This document shows, in pieces, positions 1-8,768 of a stretch of DNA of 64,000 nucleotides (position 1 is its first letter; every line of letters begins with the position of its first letter). The position numbers and the translations under genes were made by a program. The notes below the pieces were generated by a model. It saw only the letters and a list, made by a program, of their open reading frames with translations. It did no database searches and was not told the DNA's origin. The DNA comes from Nitrincola salilacus (GTDB taxonomy: Bacteria > Pseudomonadota > Gammaproteobacteria > Pseudomonadales > Balneatricaceae). Where the stretch lies: the NCBI RefSeq assembly GCF_046271865.1, contig NZ_CP176580.1:2976001-3040000 (forward strand). Direction: 5' to 3'.

Positions 1-1
1 T

Positions 2-349
2 ATCGGTATGATTCTGGCTTTCCAGCAGATGCAGCTGGCAGGTAATCAGGTTGATCCATCCGTACTGTCTGGCGGTATCTGGCAAGCATTGCTGACCACT
101 GCTGCCGGTCTTTGTGTGGCACTGCCTGTGGTGCTGGCACACAGCACGCTGGAGCGCAAAACTGAGCGCGTCGCCCATCAGATGGAAGATCTGGTGACAG
201 CGGTTTTCACTGCGCAGATTAATGTTGAACCCAAATCCAATATGCACCCATCGACTGAGCTCGATGCAGTTGAGCTCGATACAACAGAGCTTGATACAAC
301 AACAGAAAATTGGAAAGCAACCGGTAAAGGCGCAGCCCATGCTGCTTAA
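2..349 (+). CDS. exbB: ExbB/TolQ-family proton channel protein, C-terminal part
   Basis: The 5' end lies outside the window; the frame is open from base 2. ExbB forms the inner-membrane proton channel that, with ExbD, energises TonB. The visible part holds the last transmembrane helix of the MotA/TolQ/ExbB fold (TTAAGLCVALPVVLAHS, about residues 38-54 of the visible part) and a cytoplasmic tail. The tail ends in a low-complexity stretch (ELD-repeat, bases about 257-301) made by a 15-base tandem repeat, which is not typical of the family and looks like a recent expansion. The stop codon overlaps the start of the next exbD gene, so the genes are translationally coupled. Family assignment is firm; the choice of ExbB over TolQ follows from the adjacent tonB. 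Confidence 0.85.
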   Translation: MGMILAFQQMQLAGNQVDPSVLSGGIWQALLTTAAGLCVALPVVLAHSTLERKTERVAHQMEDLVTAVFTAQINVEPKSNMHPSTELDAVELDTTELDTTTENWKATGKGAAHAA

Positions 350-773
350 GATTGCCCAGCCTGTTCGGCGACGTCAGATCAGTCTGACGCCGCTGATCGA
401 TGTTGTCTTTATTCTGTTGCTGTTCTTCATGCTGACCAGCAGCTTCGTGCAGTGGCGCAGTATGGAGTTGCATGTCTCCGCCTCGGCAAAAACCAGCAAC
501 GAAGAACCAGAAAAACCCTGGCTGGCAGAGATACAGGCTGACGGCACTCTGTTATTGGAAGGCTCTGTTTATGCGCCTGATCAGAATAAAGCATTGAGTG
601 CCCTCTTCAGAGAGAAAGCGAGGCCCGTGATTATCCGAGCTGCTGGCGAGACCACCACTCAGATGTTGATCAGCAGCATAGAGCGTCTGCAACTGTCTGG
701 CGCATCATCCGTGACCCTGGCAACCGATACGGCAGCGGCACACAGCAATCAGAATACAACAAGTGCACCATGA
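339..773 (+). CDS. exbD: ExbD-family biopolymer transport protein (first copy)
   Basis: ExbD works with ExbB and TonB to use the proton motive force for outer-membrane transport. The start at 339 is preferred to the upstream in-frame one because an AAAGG lies 8 bases before it and it gives the normal length (144 residues); the extra upstream residues would only read the exbB repeat in another frame. One N-terminal transmembrane segment (about residues 19-37) contains the family motif TPLIDVVFILLLFF with the essential membrane aspartate. A periplasmic domain follows. It overlaps exbB by 11 bases and the second exbD by 4 (ATGA). Confidence 0.88.
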   Translation: MLLKIAQPVRRRQISLTPLIDVVFILLLFFMLTSSFVQWRSMELHVSASAKTSNEEPEKPWLAEIQADGTLLLEGSVYAPDQNKALSALFREKARPVIIRAAGETTTQMLISSIERLQLSGASSVTLATDTAAAHSNQNTTSAP

Positions 774-1213
774 AACTGATCACACCGACACGTAAAAGCA
801 GCAGCGATGACAATCTTATCCCCTTGATCAATATCGTCTTTCTGATGCTGATCTTCTTTATGATTGCCGGGCAGATAGAAGCCACTATGCCCTTGAAGGT
901 GACGCCCCCTGCTGCAGGAAACGAGCAGTCTCATCAGGAAGCGGACTTCACCATCTTCATCGATGCCGATGGAAGGCTGGCCTTCGAGAACGAGCTACTG
1001 AGTCTGGAGGAGCTGACACTGACCCTGCGCCAGCAACAGATTAAAGACGCGCATCTGGCACTTAAGGCAGATGCCGCTCTGGCCGTCAGTAAGCTTTCTC
1101 CTGTCATCGACCTGCTGCGTGATACGGGCGCCGCCCAGGTCACTTTGTATACCCAGCGTTCAGCGACAGACGCACTTCCAGATACTTCCTCAAGCACTGC
1201 AACTGGCTCTTGA
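770..1213 (+). CDS. exbD: ExbD-family protein (second copy), membrane Asp replaced by Asn
   Basis: A second, divergent ExbD of 147 residues, coupled to the first by an ATGA overlap. The N-terminal transmembrane helix (about residues 17-36) reads IPLINIVFLMLIFF, so the aspartate that carries protons in canonical ExbD is an asparagine here. The periplasmic half is of usual length. ExbD acts as a dimer inside an ExbB ring, so two adjacent genes may make a heterodimer with only one protonatable subunit; that is inference. Paired exbD genes with this Asn variant occur in other gammaproteobacterial exbBD-tonB loci as far as I recall, so this is more likely a subfamily trait than damage. Confidence 0.85.
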   Translation: MKLITPTRKSSSDDNLIPLINIVFLMLIFFMIAGQIEATMPLKVTPPAAGNEQSHQEADFTIFIDADGRLAFENELLSLEELTLTLRQQQIKDAHLALKADAALAVSKLSPVIDLLRDTGAAQVTLYTQRSATDALPDTSSSTATGS

Positions 1214-1270
1214 TAAGAGACACTTGATAACAGGCTCTAGAGAACAGGCACTTAATAACAGGTAGAACTC

Positions 1271-2239
1271 GTGAGATTAACTTTTCGTCATTGGATGACC
1301 GCTTTACTGACGGCCCTGGCTCTTCATGCTCTGCTGCTGATGACTATCTATGCATCCAAGCCAGAGAAAGGTGCTACCGAAGCTGGTGTGGAGGGTGTAA
1401 CCATCAGCCTGGCCATTGCAGGAGAACCTCAGCCCTCTTCCGAAGAAGTCCTCCCCGAACAGACACCCGCTGAAGAGCAGCCAGTGGAAGAGCCTCCTGT
1501 GGAAGAGCCCTCTGTAGAAGACCCCCCTGCGGAAGAAGAGCCCCTTGAAGAGGAACCGCTGGAACCAGAGCCGGAACCCGTCCCCGAGCCAGAGCCGGAA
1601 ACCCCGACCATCGAACCTTTAGCTGAAGAGCCTGCGGCGCTGGAAGTAGTTGCCACAGAACCGGAGCCAGAACCTGAACCAAAGCCACAACCAAAACCAA
1701 AACCAAAACCAAAACCAAAACCAAAACCTGAGCCTAAACCTGAGCCCAAGCCCAAGCCAGAGCCCAAGCCAGAGCCCAAGCCAGAACCTGCTGCCGAGCC
1801 AGCCACACAACCGACAACTCAACCAGCCCCAGCGGAAAGGGAAAATGCTGACGCAGTACAGCAGGAGCAGGCTCCGGTACCAGCACCAGGAGGCCAGCAG
1901 GCCAGCGGACAAGCCGCGCAATCAGACAGTGGTGGCAATATCGCCGCCGAACGCGACTATTTTGCCGAGCTATCCGCCTGGTTGAATCGGCACAAGCAAT
2001 ACCCCCGCGCCGCTCGCCAGAGGCGCCAGACAGGTATAGTTGAGTTGCGGTTCACCATGGATGCCGCTGGGCAGGTGCTTTCATACGAGATCAGCAAAAG
2101 CTCGGGACACGATCTGCTGGATCGAGCGGTGATTCAGATGCTGGAGCGCGCCACACCACTTCCAGCTTTGCCAGACTTTCTGGGACAACAGCAATTGACG
2201 TTGTCCTTACCGATTCAGTTTAATCTGACAGATCGATGA
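1271..2239 (+). CDS. tonB: TonB energy-transducing protein
   Basis: TonB spans the periplasm and contacts the TonB box of outer-membrane receptors. The protein has 322 residues and a GTG start. It has an N-terminal signal anchor (about residues 9-27), a long Pro/Glu then Pro/Lys region (about residues 55-195; runs of EPEP and KPKP coded by hexanucleotide repeats), and a C-terminal TonB domain (about 230-320) containing a YPRAAR...G.VELRF core and a DRAVIQML helix. It is the last gene of the exbB-exbD-exbD-tonB set. It probably serves the TonB-dependent receptor at 12703-15078, which is the only one in the window. The 57 bases before it hold degenerate repeats of an ACTTGATAACAGG-like unit. 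Confidence 0.93.
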   Translation: MRLTFRHWMTALLTALALHALLLMTIYASKPEKGATEAGVEGVTISLAIAGEPQPSSEEVLPEQTPAEEQPVEEPPVEEPSVEDPPAEEEPLEEEPLEPEPEPVPEPEPETPTIEPLAEEPAALEVVATEPEPEPEPKPQPKPKPKPKPKPKPEPKPEPKPKPEPKPEPKPEPAAEPATQPTTQPAPAERENADAVQQEQAPVPAPGGQQASGQAAQSDSGGNIAAERDYFAELSAWLNRHKQYPRAARQRRQTGIVELRFTMDAAGQVLSYEISKSSGHDLLDRAVIQMLERATPLPALPDFLGQQQLTLSLPIQFNLTDR

Positions 2240-2250
2240 CTGGCAGTTCA

Positions 2251-2292
2251 AAACCGGAAGCTCTAAACCGAAAGTTCTAAACCGGAAGCTCT
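2251..2292. repeat. Three tandem copies of a 14-bp unit
   Basis: Units at 2251-2264, 2265-2278 and 2279-2292 read AAACCGGAAGCTCT with two changes in the middle copy. The repeat lies between the convergent ends of tonB and the NodT-family gene. No function is apparent. Similar short tandem units occur elsewhere in the window (6957-7008, 63408-63491), which suggests replication slippage is common in this genome. Confidence 0.85.
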
Positions 2293-2363
2293 AGACAGGA
2301 GGGTCAGCTACCCCGCTGCCACCCTCCGCCAAGCGCTTTATAGAGATTGACCGTGGCCACCAT

Positions 2364-3689
2364 CTAGCTCAATTGCAACTGAATCAGTTGGTCACGGGCC
2401 TGAAACAATGTGCGCTGTGCATCCAGCACCGTGCTCAACTCCTCTGCCCCTTCACGGTAGCGTATCTCGGCCAACTCCAGCGCCCGCGCCGAGCGTTGCT
2501 CTATCTGCTCCTGCAACAGCAATTGTCGGCGAGTCTGATCCAGATCACTGAGCGTATCTTCAACCTCTTTCAGCGCTGTCAGCCAGAGATTGCGATAGTT
2601 TTCCAGCAGTTGGCGCCGTTGCGACTCAAGCAGATCCACCTGAGATTGCTGACGCCCTCCATCAAAGATCAGTTGGCTCAGCGCCGCACCGATCAACAAA
2701 CTGGAGGTTGGTTGGGTAAGAGACAATAAGGCATTGCTTGCAAGCCCGGCTGAACCGGTCAACTGAATGGCTGGCAGCAATGCTGCGCGCGCCTGAACAA
2801 TATCGGCATTGGCTGCCAGCATGCGAGCCTCAGCGCTGGCCAGATCAGGGCGACGAAGCAACAGCTCGGAAGGAATGCCAGCTGACACCTCAGGGACACG
2901 GATCTCGGCGAACTCCTCACCCAACACCCTCAGTGTCTGTGGCGACTGCCCCAACAACAGATCCAGCGCCCAACGCTGCTGTTTGACTCGTGTTTCAAGC
3001 TCAACTATCGCTGAGCGTTGGCTCAGTACGGCTGTCTCCTGACGGTTCAGGTCCAACTCGCTGACACTGCCATTGCGATAGCGAGCGTCGACAATTTTCA
3101 TTACTCGTTGCGCCAGTTCGAGATTACGCTCTGCCAACTGCAGACGCTCCTCGGTACCCAGCAGGGTGATGTATTGACTGGCTACTGCTGCCACAATGCT
3201 TAAACGCAGCGCCTCCTCGTCAAACTGAGAAACCTCCAACTGAGCTTGGGCGCCCCTGACTGATGCAGCCACCTTGCCCCAGATATCCACTTCATAGCTG
3301 ACACTCAAGGAGGCTGAGCTGGATTCGGTAGTCTGAGCCCGCAGGTCCGGTGCATCCGTACGCCGCATATTGCTGCCGGCACTGAAACCGACACCCGGTA
3401 ACAGTCCTGCACCAGCAATGCCGAGTTGCAACTCCTGCTGATAAACACGTTCCGCTGCGACTGCCAGATCGGGGTTATTTTTCAGAGCCTCCTCAATCAG
3501 ATCCGGTAACTGGCTGGAGCCAAACGCCTGCCACCACCCTGGATCTATCTGGATTGGATTACCTAGCCCATCAACCACCTCCCACTGCGCGGCTGACTCC
3601 AGAGTCAGCGTCAGAGGAGGTTCGGTGATGGCACAGGCACTCAACAGCAGCATGGCGGAGGATAATGCCGATAAACGAACCAGTTTCAC
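2364..3689 (-). CDS. NodT/OprM-family outer-membrane efflux lipoprotein, with in-frame amber before the usual C-terminus
   Basis: Outer-membrane channel of a tripartite efflux pump. The GTG at 3689 is chosen because a GGAG lies about 8 bases upstream and the product then begins with a lipoprotein signal peptide ending in the lipobox LLSAC (about residues 13-17); longer in-frame starts run into macB. The rest is the helical and beta-barrel pattern of the TolC superfamily (two OEP repeats). The frame stops at TAG (2364-2366), but the same frame continues for 19 sense codons to a TGA at 2304. Those codons include LYKALGGGW, the conserved NodT-family tail. The full product would be 461 rather than 441 residues. 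The gene starts 5 bases after macB ends, so it is the last gene of the macAB operon. Confidence 0.85.
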   Translation of the reverse strand: MKLVRLSALSSAMLLLSACAITEPPLTLTLESAAQWEVVDGLGNPIQIDPGWWQAFGSSQLPDLIEEALKNNPDLAVAAERVYQQELQLGIAGAGLLPGVGFSAGSNMRRTDAPDLRAQTTESSSASLSVSYEVDIWGKVAASVRGAQAQLEVSQFDEEALRLSIVAAVASQYITLLGTEERLQLAERNLELAQRVMKIVDARYRNGSVSELDLNRQETAVLSQRSAIVELETRVKQQRWALDLLLGQSPQTLRVLGEEFAEIRVPEVSAGIPSELLLRRPDLASAEARMLAANADIVQARAALLPAIQLTGSAGLASNALLSLTQPTSSLLIGAALSQLIFDGGRQQSQVDLLESQRRQLLENYRNLWLTALKEVEDTLSDLDQTRRQLLLQEQIEQRSARALELAEIRYREGAEELSTVLDAQRTLFQARDQLIQLQLS

Positions 3690-3694
3690 GTAGA

Positions 3695-5680
3695 TTACTC
3701 CGAAGCCAAAGCGACAACCGGATCCAGGCGTGCCGCCTTGCGAGCCGGTAAGAAACCAAAAACAAGGCCGGTGGCAAACGCGCAACTGAAGGCCAGAACA
3801 ACCGGAAAGAGTGCATAGGTCACAGGCATCCCGAGCGATGCAACGACAGCTGTCACACCCAGCCCTATAACCACACCAAGCAGTCCTCCCAACGCAGAAA
3901 CCACCAGCGCCTCGGTCAAAAACTGCTGCAGAATATGTGATGTATTGGCACCGGTTGCCATACGGATACCTATCTCGCGCGTTCGCTCCGTCACCGAGAC
4001 CAGCATGATGTTCATGACACCAATACCCCCTACCAAAAGAGAAATAGCAGCAATCGAACCCAGCAGTATCGTCAGGGTAGAATAGGCTTCAGAGACAGAA
4101 TCGATGAGTGACGCCATATTACGAATTCTGAAATCCTCACGCCCATGTCGCTGCAGCAGCAGTTGGTGAACCTCTTTCTGGATCTCATCAACCCGGCCGA
4201 CATCCGCAACCGCGACCGTGACATTGCGCAAAAAGCGCTGACCAAACAACCTCAGACTTCCGGTTGTGAAAGGCACATAGACCATATCATCCTGATCGTG
4301 TCCCATCGGAGACGCACCCTTGGGCTCCATCACGCCGATCACCTGAAACAGGATATTGCTGATCATCAGATATTCGCCCAGCGGATCTTCCTCGCCATAG
4401 AGCTCACGCGCTACGGTGTCGCCCAGAACAGCAACCGCCGCATACTGCTCTTGATCCAATGCAGAGAAAAAAGTCCCGTGACTGACTGCCCAGTCTCTGA
4501 CTGCGGGAAAATCCGCAGACGTAGCATTGATCTGAGTGGCGTGATCAAGCGCTCCTGCACGCATCGTCATGCCTCCGGTCAATTCGGGAATCGCCGCGAT
4601 AATGCCACCCAGAGCATTAATCGCATCAACATCCTCCGGTATCAGCGTCGTGATGTTTCCTCTGCCGACTTGCTCCGGGCCACCGGGCCTGATCAACAAT
4701 AGATTCGAGCCCATTGAGCTGATCCGATCCACAACAGAGGACCTCGCACCATCCCCGATGGCCAGCATGGTGATGACCGATGCCACACCGATGACGATAC
4801 CCAACAGCGTCAGAGAGGTACGAAACAGATTACTCCACAAAGACCTGAACGACATACGACCCGCTTCAGCCAGGTTTCTGAGTACCGGGCTCTCTTTTCC
4901 AGACTCGAAGGCTAAAGGCTCGCGGGAGCGGGGAACCGATCCAGAATCAGCGATGATCTCGCCATCGCGGATCTCCACCTGACGATCAGCATATCGGGCT
5001 ACCTCTGGATCATGAGTGATCAGAACAACAGTATGTCCCTTTTCAGACAACTCCTTCAGCAGGGCCATCACCTCACGCCCGCTTTTGCTGTCGAGGGCGC
5101 CGGTCGGCTCATCTGCAAGAATAATCTGCCCACCGTTCATCAGCGCCCTGGCAATCGACACACGCTGCTGCTGACCGCCGGAAAGCTGACTGGGACGATG
5201 ATCCAGTCGCTCACTCAAGCCCAACACACCCAGCAATGACTCAGCCCTTTCGCGGCGCTGATGACGGCTGTCACCGGCATAAATAGCCGGTACCTCAACA
5301 TTTTCAACTGCCGTGAGAGCCCCGATCAGGTTATAACTCTGGAAGATGAAACCGAAGGCGCTGCGCCTGAGCTCAGCGAGTTCATCGGATGCGAATTGCG
5401 AAACGTCGCGACCGGAAAAACGATATTCGCCCCGGCTGGGTCGATCCAGGCAGCCGATAATGTTCATCAGCGTGGTTTTGCCAGACCCTGAGGTCCCCAT
5501 GATCGAGACAAACTCTCCCGGCATGATACTGAGGTTGACATCACGCAGCACATCCATCTCGGCATCACCGCTGAGGAAAGTACGGGTAATACCGCGTAGC
5601 TCTATCACTGGCTCAAGGCGCTGGGGTGGAACTGAACTTGTTGCCAGGCTTGGCGGAGTTAATATGGCAGTGTCTGGCAT
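3695..5680 (-). CDS. macB: MacB-type ABC exporter, fused ATPase and permease
   Basis: Inner-membrane ATPase of a MacAB-type pump that exports macrolides, peptides or lipid-linked compounds through an outer-membrane channel. The 661 residues match the family length. The N-terminal ATPase (about 25-250) has Walker A GTSGSGKTT, signature LSGGQQQRV and Walker B ADEPTGALDS. A transmembrane helix near 285-305 is followed by a large periplasmic MacB domain, then three helices in the FtsX-type permease region (about 540-655, with VGGIGVMNIMLVSVTERTRE). Its ATG overlaps the macA stop by one base (TGATG). The substrate cannot be read from the sequence. Confidence 0.92.
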   Translation of the reverse strand: MPDTAILTPPSLATSSVPPQRLEPVIELRGITRTFLSGDAEMDVLRDVNLSIMPGEFVSIMGTSGSGKTTLMNIIGCLDRPSRGEYRFSGRDVSQFASDELAELRRSAFGFIFQSYNLIGALTAVENVEVPAIYAGDSRHQRRERAESLLGVLGLSERLDHRPSQLSGGQQQRVSIARALMNGGQIILADEPTGALDSKSGREVMALLKELSEKGHTVVLITHDPEVARYADRQVEIRDGEIIADSGSVPRSREPLAFESGKESPVLRNLAEAGRMSFRSLWSNLFRTSLTLLGIVIGVASVITMLAIGDGARSSVVDRISSMGSNLLLIRPGGPEQVGRGNITTLIPEDVDAINALGGIIAAIPELTGGMTMRAGALDHATQINATSADFPAVRDWAVSHGTFFSALDQEQYAAVAVLGDTVARELYGEEDPLGEYLMISNILFQVIGVMEPKGASPMGHDQDDMVYVPFTTGSLRLFGQRFLRNVTVAVADVGRVDEIQKEVHQLLLQRHGREDFRIRNMASLIDSVSEAYSTLTILLGSIAAISLLVGGIGVMNIMLVSVTERTREIGIRMATGANTSHILQQFLTEALVVSALGGLLGVVIGLGVTAVVASLGMPVTYALFPVVLAFSCAFATGLVFGFLPARKAARLDPVVALASE

Positions 5681-6876
5681 CAGCGCCCCCTCAACATTCC
5701 ACCGCCTCCCGGCGAGGTACGCTGACTGGAGCCCGACCCTCTACCACTGGGTAATACCACCTGATCTGTTTCGCTCAGTCCGCTGAGTATCTCAACCTGA
5801 ACGCGGTTACTGACACCGATCGTGATTTCACGCGGTTCCGGCATGCCCTGCTCATTCAATACCTGAACACTGGCTTTGCGTGCTGCGGCATCTCGCGTAT
5901 TCATCTGCACCGCATGATAGGGAAGCAGCAGCGCCTGCTCTGTGGAAGCAACCACGAAGAACACCTGAGTGCTCATCTGAGGCATCAATTCGCCTGCTTC
6001 ATTCGGCACATCAAACAGGGTGTTATACAGCACGACATTATTCTCAACGACCGGTGTCGGCTCAATGCGCCGCACCTGGCCATGCCAACGCTGCCCCTGA
6101 CCACCCAGCGTGGTGAAATAGACCTCCATTCCCGGCTTGATGCGATTGATATCGGCTTCGGATACCTGAGCCTGCACAGTCATGACCGACAGGTCAGCAA
6201 TCTGCATGATCACCGGTGTCTGCTGCGTGGCATTGATTGTCTGCCCCTGACGAGCCGCGATCGATACCACAGTACCATCCATGGGAGAGTAGATCTGGGC
6301 ATAGTTAAGCTTGGCCTCTTCTGCACGCAAGGTCGACTCTGCCTGCTCTATCTGAGCTTCAAGTGCCGTGATCTGTGCTTTTGCGGAACGCAGCCCGGCC
6401 TCAGCAGACTGATAGGCTTCCTCTGTTGTTGCATTCTCGGCCAGCAGATTGCGCTGCCGGCGATACTGAAACTCAGCCAGCGTCAATTGTGCCCTGCGGT
6501 CTTCCAATTGCGCCCGCTGTGCTCGCAGTTGCGCACGCGTTGAATCGACTGTGGCCAGATAAACGGTGGAGTCTATCTCTGCCAGCAGATCGCCCTCTTT
6601 AACCACCTCCCCAACCTCAACATGGAGCTGCGTCAACTGACCCGAAACCTGTGCACCGACATCAACATAGTTACGGGGCTGCAGGCGTCCGGTAGCAGTC
6701 ACCAGCTCTTCCAGGTCATTTCTCTCCAGTGACAAGAGCGTATAGTTTGTCGCGGTATCTTTGGTGGAGGTCAGGTAGTAGTAACCACCTGCCGCACCCG
6801 ACACCAACAACAGAAAAACGACCACCAGGGCTTTGCCGGCAAAACGCTTTTTGTGGCGTACATCTTTGGACGACAT
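5680..6876 (-). CDS. macA: MacA-type periplasmic adaptor
   Basis: Membrane-fusion protein linking MacB to the outer-membrane channel. It has 398 residues, an N-terminal membrane anchor (about residues 14-32) and a barrel-sandwich domain with a central coiled coil rich in Ala, Gln and Arg (about 115-195). The second lipoyl half (YSPMDGTVVSIAARQGQTI) and beta-barrel domains follow. It is the first gene of the macA-macB-NodT operon on the minus strand. The promoter should lie in the repeat-containing gap upstream (6877-7056), but no clear promoter is seen. Confidence 0.9.
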   Translation of the reverse strand: MSSKDVRHKKRFAGKALVVVFLLLVSGAAGGYYYLTSTKDTATNYTLLSLERNDLEELVTATGRLQPRNYVDVGAQVSGQLTQLHVEVGEVVKEGDLLAEIDSTVYLATVDSTRAQLRAQRAQLEDRRAQLTLAEFQYRRQRNLLAENATTEEAYQSAEAGLRSAKAQITALEAQIEQAESTLRAEEAKLNYAQIYSPMDGTVVSIAARQGQTINATQQTPVIMQIADLSVMTVQAQVSEADINRIKPGMEVYFTTLGGQGQRWHGQVRRIEPTPVVENNVVLYNTLFDVPNEAGELMPQMSTQVFFVVASTEQALLLPYHAVQMNTRDAAARKASVQVLNEQGMPEPREITIGVSNRVQVEILSGLSETDQVVLPSGRGSGSSQRTSPGGGGMLRGR

Positions 6877-6956
6877 TCTGAATGTAGACTCCTCTTGGCC
6901 TTTGACAGCTTGTTCTTAAACAGCCAGGTCTTTAACGGCCTGTTAAATAAGGCACT

Positions 6957-7008
6957 GAAAACTCAAACTAACAAAAGCTCAAACTAACAAAAGCTCAAAC
7001 TAACGATA
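6957..7008. repeat. Tandem 16-bp repeat between macA and the metal-uptake operon
   Basis: About three copies of an AAAAGCTCAAACTAAC unit lie upstream of macA and downstream of the metal-uptake operon. The bases just before it (6898-6950) contain weaker related repeats. No coding potential or clear regulatory dyad was found in the repeat itself. Confidence 0.8.
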
Positions 7009-7031
7009 GTCAGCAATCCCTGCTTATTTAA

Positions 7032-7051
7032 CCTGCCTGTTTTCAGGCAGG
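7032..7051 (-). terminator. Hairpin after the metal-uptake operon
   Basis: A perfect 8-bp stem (CCTGCCTG/CAGGCAGG) with a TTTT loop lies 5 bases past the last stop codon of the minus-strand operon. The downstream T-run on the minus strand is weak, so termination is probable but not certain. Confidence 0.5.
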
Positions 7052-7056
7052 CACGA

Positions 7057-7893
7057 CTAGGAGCGTTCATTCCCTGTAAGACTGTCTTCCAATGCAATTA
7101 GTTGCTCAGCAAGCCACTTTTCCAGCGTCACAGACTGAAATTGTATCATGGCATTGATAACCCACTGGTACTGAACTTGTTCTGAAACAATGAGCCCTGA
7201 AACAATCTGCTCTGAAACCACCTGCCCTGAAACATCCGACAGACTGAGTAACAGATCTGCATCCTCTGCCTGTGTGAGTGGTAGCCCCAGTGCATGCGCC
7301 AGTGGATAGAGCCGTTCATCCGACACACCCACTGATGAGATATCATGCCGCATCAACAGTTCGTCCAAAGTAACCTGGGACTGTTGGACTGAACGCTGCA
7401 GTGCCAGACGGTTACGTTCAATCCTGGCCGCCTGATCAGGCCATAGCCTGATAATATCTCTGGCCCCGACATTCACCATCTGGCTGAGGTTATTCAGATC
7501 CATCCAGAAAAGGTCCGAATCTTCTCGCCCCTGCATCAGAATCACACGTGAGCCACCGGGCGCCAGTTCATGCGCCACGTCGATCGGCACCACACGGATC
7601 GACGCCTGGCGCAGCAAGGGATAAAGTTTCAACTGTGGCCAGACCGACTCAATCGTCAACAGCGCATCCAGTGCTTCGACCTCACCAGATTCAGCCCGAT
7701 TCAGCCAGGCTGGAATCCGGTTGATCGGTAAGCGCTCCGGCACGACATACACAACCTCTATATCAGTATCCTGCAACAGTGACAGCAGCATTGAGTTGAG
7801 CACCGGCACACCACTGCCGATACGTGGCGACTGATCTGCAACAGCAAAGGCAGATAAACACAGTAGCAGGCAGCCTGTTATCAAAGATTTCAT
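7057..7893 (-). CDS. Degenerate cluster A-I (ZnuA-like) periplasmic binding protein
   Basis: A 278-residue exported protein with a signal peptide (about 1-19). It lies directly after the ABC permease gene, with a 4-base ATGA overlap. It has the overall pattern of zinc/manganese binding proteins, including a central long helix and a DLFWMDLNN stretch that aligns with the family's DPHxWLDP motif. The histidine ligand of that motif is missing, and no His-rich loop is seen. It may be a non-metal-binding accessory that docks on the same importer. A short degenerate repeat (bases about 7170-7235) codes for SEQ-VSG-type repeats near the C-terminus. The family relation is inferred from pattern and position only. 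Confidence 0.55.
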   Translation of the reverse strand: MKSLITGCLLLCLSAFAVADQSPRIGSGVPVLNSMLLSLLQDTDIEVVYVVPERLPINRIPAWLNRAESGEVEALDALLTIESVWPQLKLYPLLRQASIRVVPIDVAHELAPGGSRVILMQGREDSDLFWMDLNNLSQMVNVGARDIIRLWPDQAARIERNRLALQRSVQQSQVTLDELLMRHDISSVGVSDERLYPLAHALGLPLTQAEDADLLLSLSDVSGQVVSEQIVSGLIVSEQVQYQWVINAMIQFQSVTLEKWLAEQLIALEDSLTGNERS

Positions 7894-8768
7894 GCAAAGG
7901 ATCTCCAGGTACGAATAATAAGGGCAAGAACAAACCCACCTGAGGCGATGATGACTATGGCCGCTCCAGACGGTACAGGCATGGCACCCGCCATCGGTAA
8001 CAGCACACCCAGCAGACAGCTGACTGTAGAAAACAGCACTGAAAGCCAGAAGAACTCGCGCCCGGTGCGACTGATCAGACGTGCCGACGTGGCAGGAATC
8101 AACAATAGCGCCCCAACCAGAATGGCGCCCACCACTTTCACGGATGCCACCGTGACCAGCGCAATCATCAGAATGAACAGATAGTCATAAAGCCGGAGGT
8201 TGATGCCTCGGGTTCTGGCCAGCTCAGGCAGCAGACTGGCAAGCAGTGCCTTATTACTGCCACGAATGATCAGTAACAGTGCCGCGGCACTGATAGCAGC
8301 CAAGACCAGCAGATCTCGATCCTTGACGGTAAGAATGGAGCCGAACAGGACATTCTCCAGAAGATGCACGTTCACTTTTTTCGCGACATACAGAATCAGC
8401 GCTGCTCCTAATGCGATGGAAAAAGAGAGGAACACCCCCACCAACGCATCATAAGGGATGCTGGTACGGCTTTTGATCCAGTGCAACAGCAATGCAAACA
8501 GAGTACAAAAGCAGAAAAGTGATACCAGGGGTTCGGTCGCAGGCTCACCCAGCAGTATGCCGATCGCGACACCGGTCAGCGCAGCATGCCCGACCGCTTC
8601 CGAAAAAAAGGCCAGACGCTTGACCACGACTAACGGCCCCAATGCCCCCAGAAGCGGGCCGATCATGCAGGTCGCTACCAACGCATTGGTCAGAAAGGCA
8701 TACTGAAACATAGCGGGCAGCCAACCAAGCTCCTGCAGCATGAATGCGGTTTGTCTGAGTGAATCCAT
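7890..8768 (-). CDS. Metal ABC transporter permease, ZnuB/MntB family
   Basis: An inner-membrane channel subunit of a zinc/manganese/iron type (ABC-3 family) importer. The 292 residues contain about eight hydrophobic segments. They include the family segment GAILVGALLLIPATSARL (about 215-232) and the N-terminal GPLLGALGPLVVVKRLAFF, followed by EAVGHAALTGVAIG. It overlaps the ATPase gene by one base upstream and the ZnuA-like gene by four downstream. Whether the metal is zinc, manganese or iron cannot be read from this protein; the nearby Fur-box-like sites favour iron or a metal controlled with iron. Confidence 0.85.
   Translation of the reverse strand: MDSLRQTAFMLQELGWLPAMFQYAFLTNALVATCMIGPLLGALGPLVVVKRLAFFSEAVGHAALTGVAIGILLGEPATEPLVSLFCFCTLFALLLHWIKSRTSIPYDALVGVFLSFSIALGAALILYVAKKVNVHLLENVLFGSILTVKDRDLLVLAAISAAALLLIIRGSNKALLASLLPELARTRGINLRLYDYLFILMIALVTVASVKVVGAILVGALLLIPATSARLISRTGREFFWLSVLFSTVSCLLGVLLPMAGAMPVPSGAAIVIIASGGFVLALIIRTWRSFA

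Noticed and set aside
1404..1921. Minus-strand Val/Leu- and Gly/Ser-rich frames opposite tonB
   Set aside because: They arise from the hexanucleotide repeats of the TonB proline-rich region and have no start signals.
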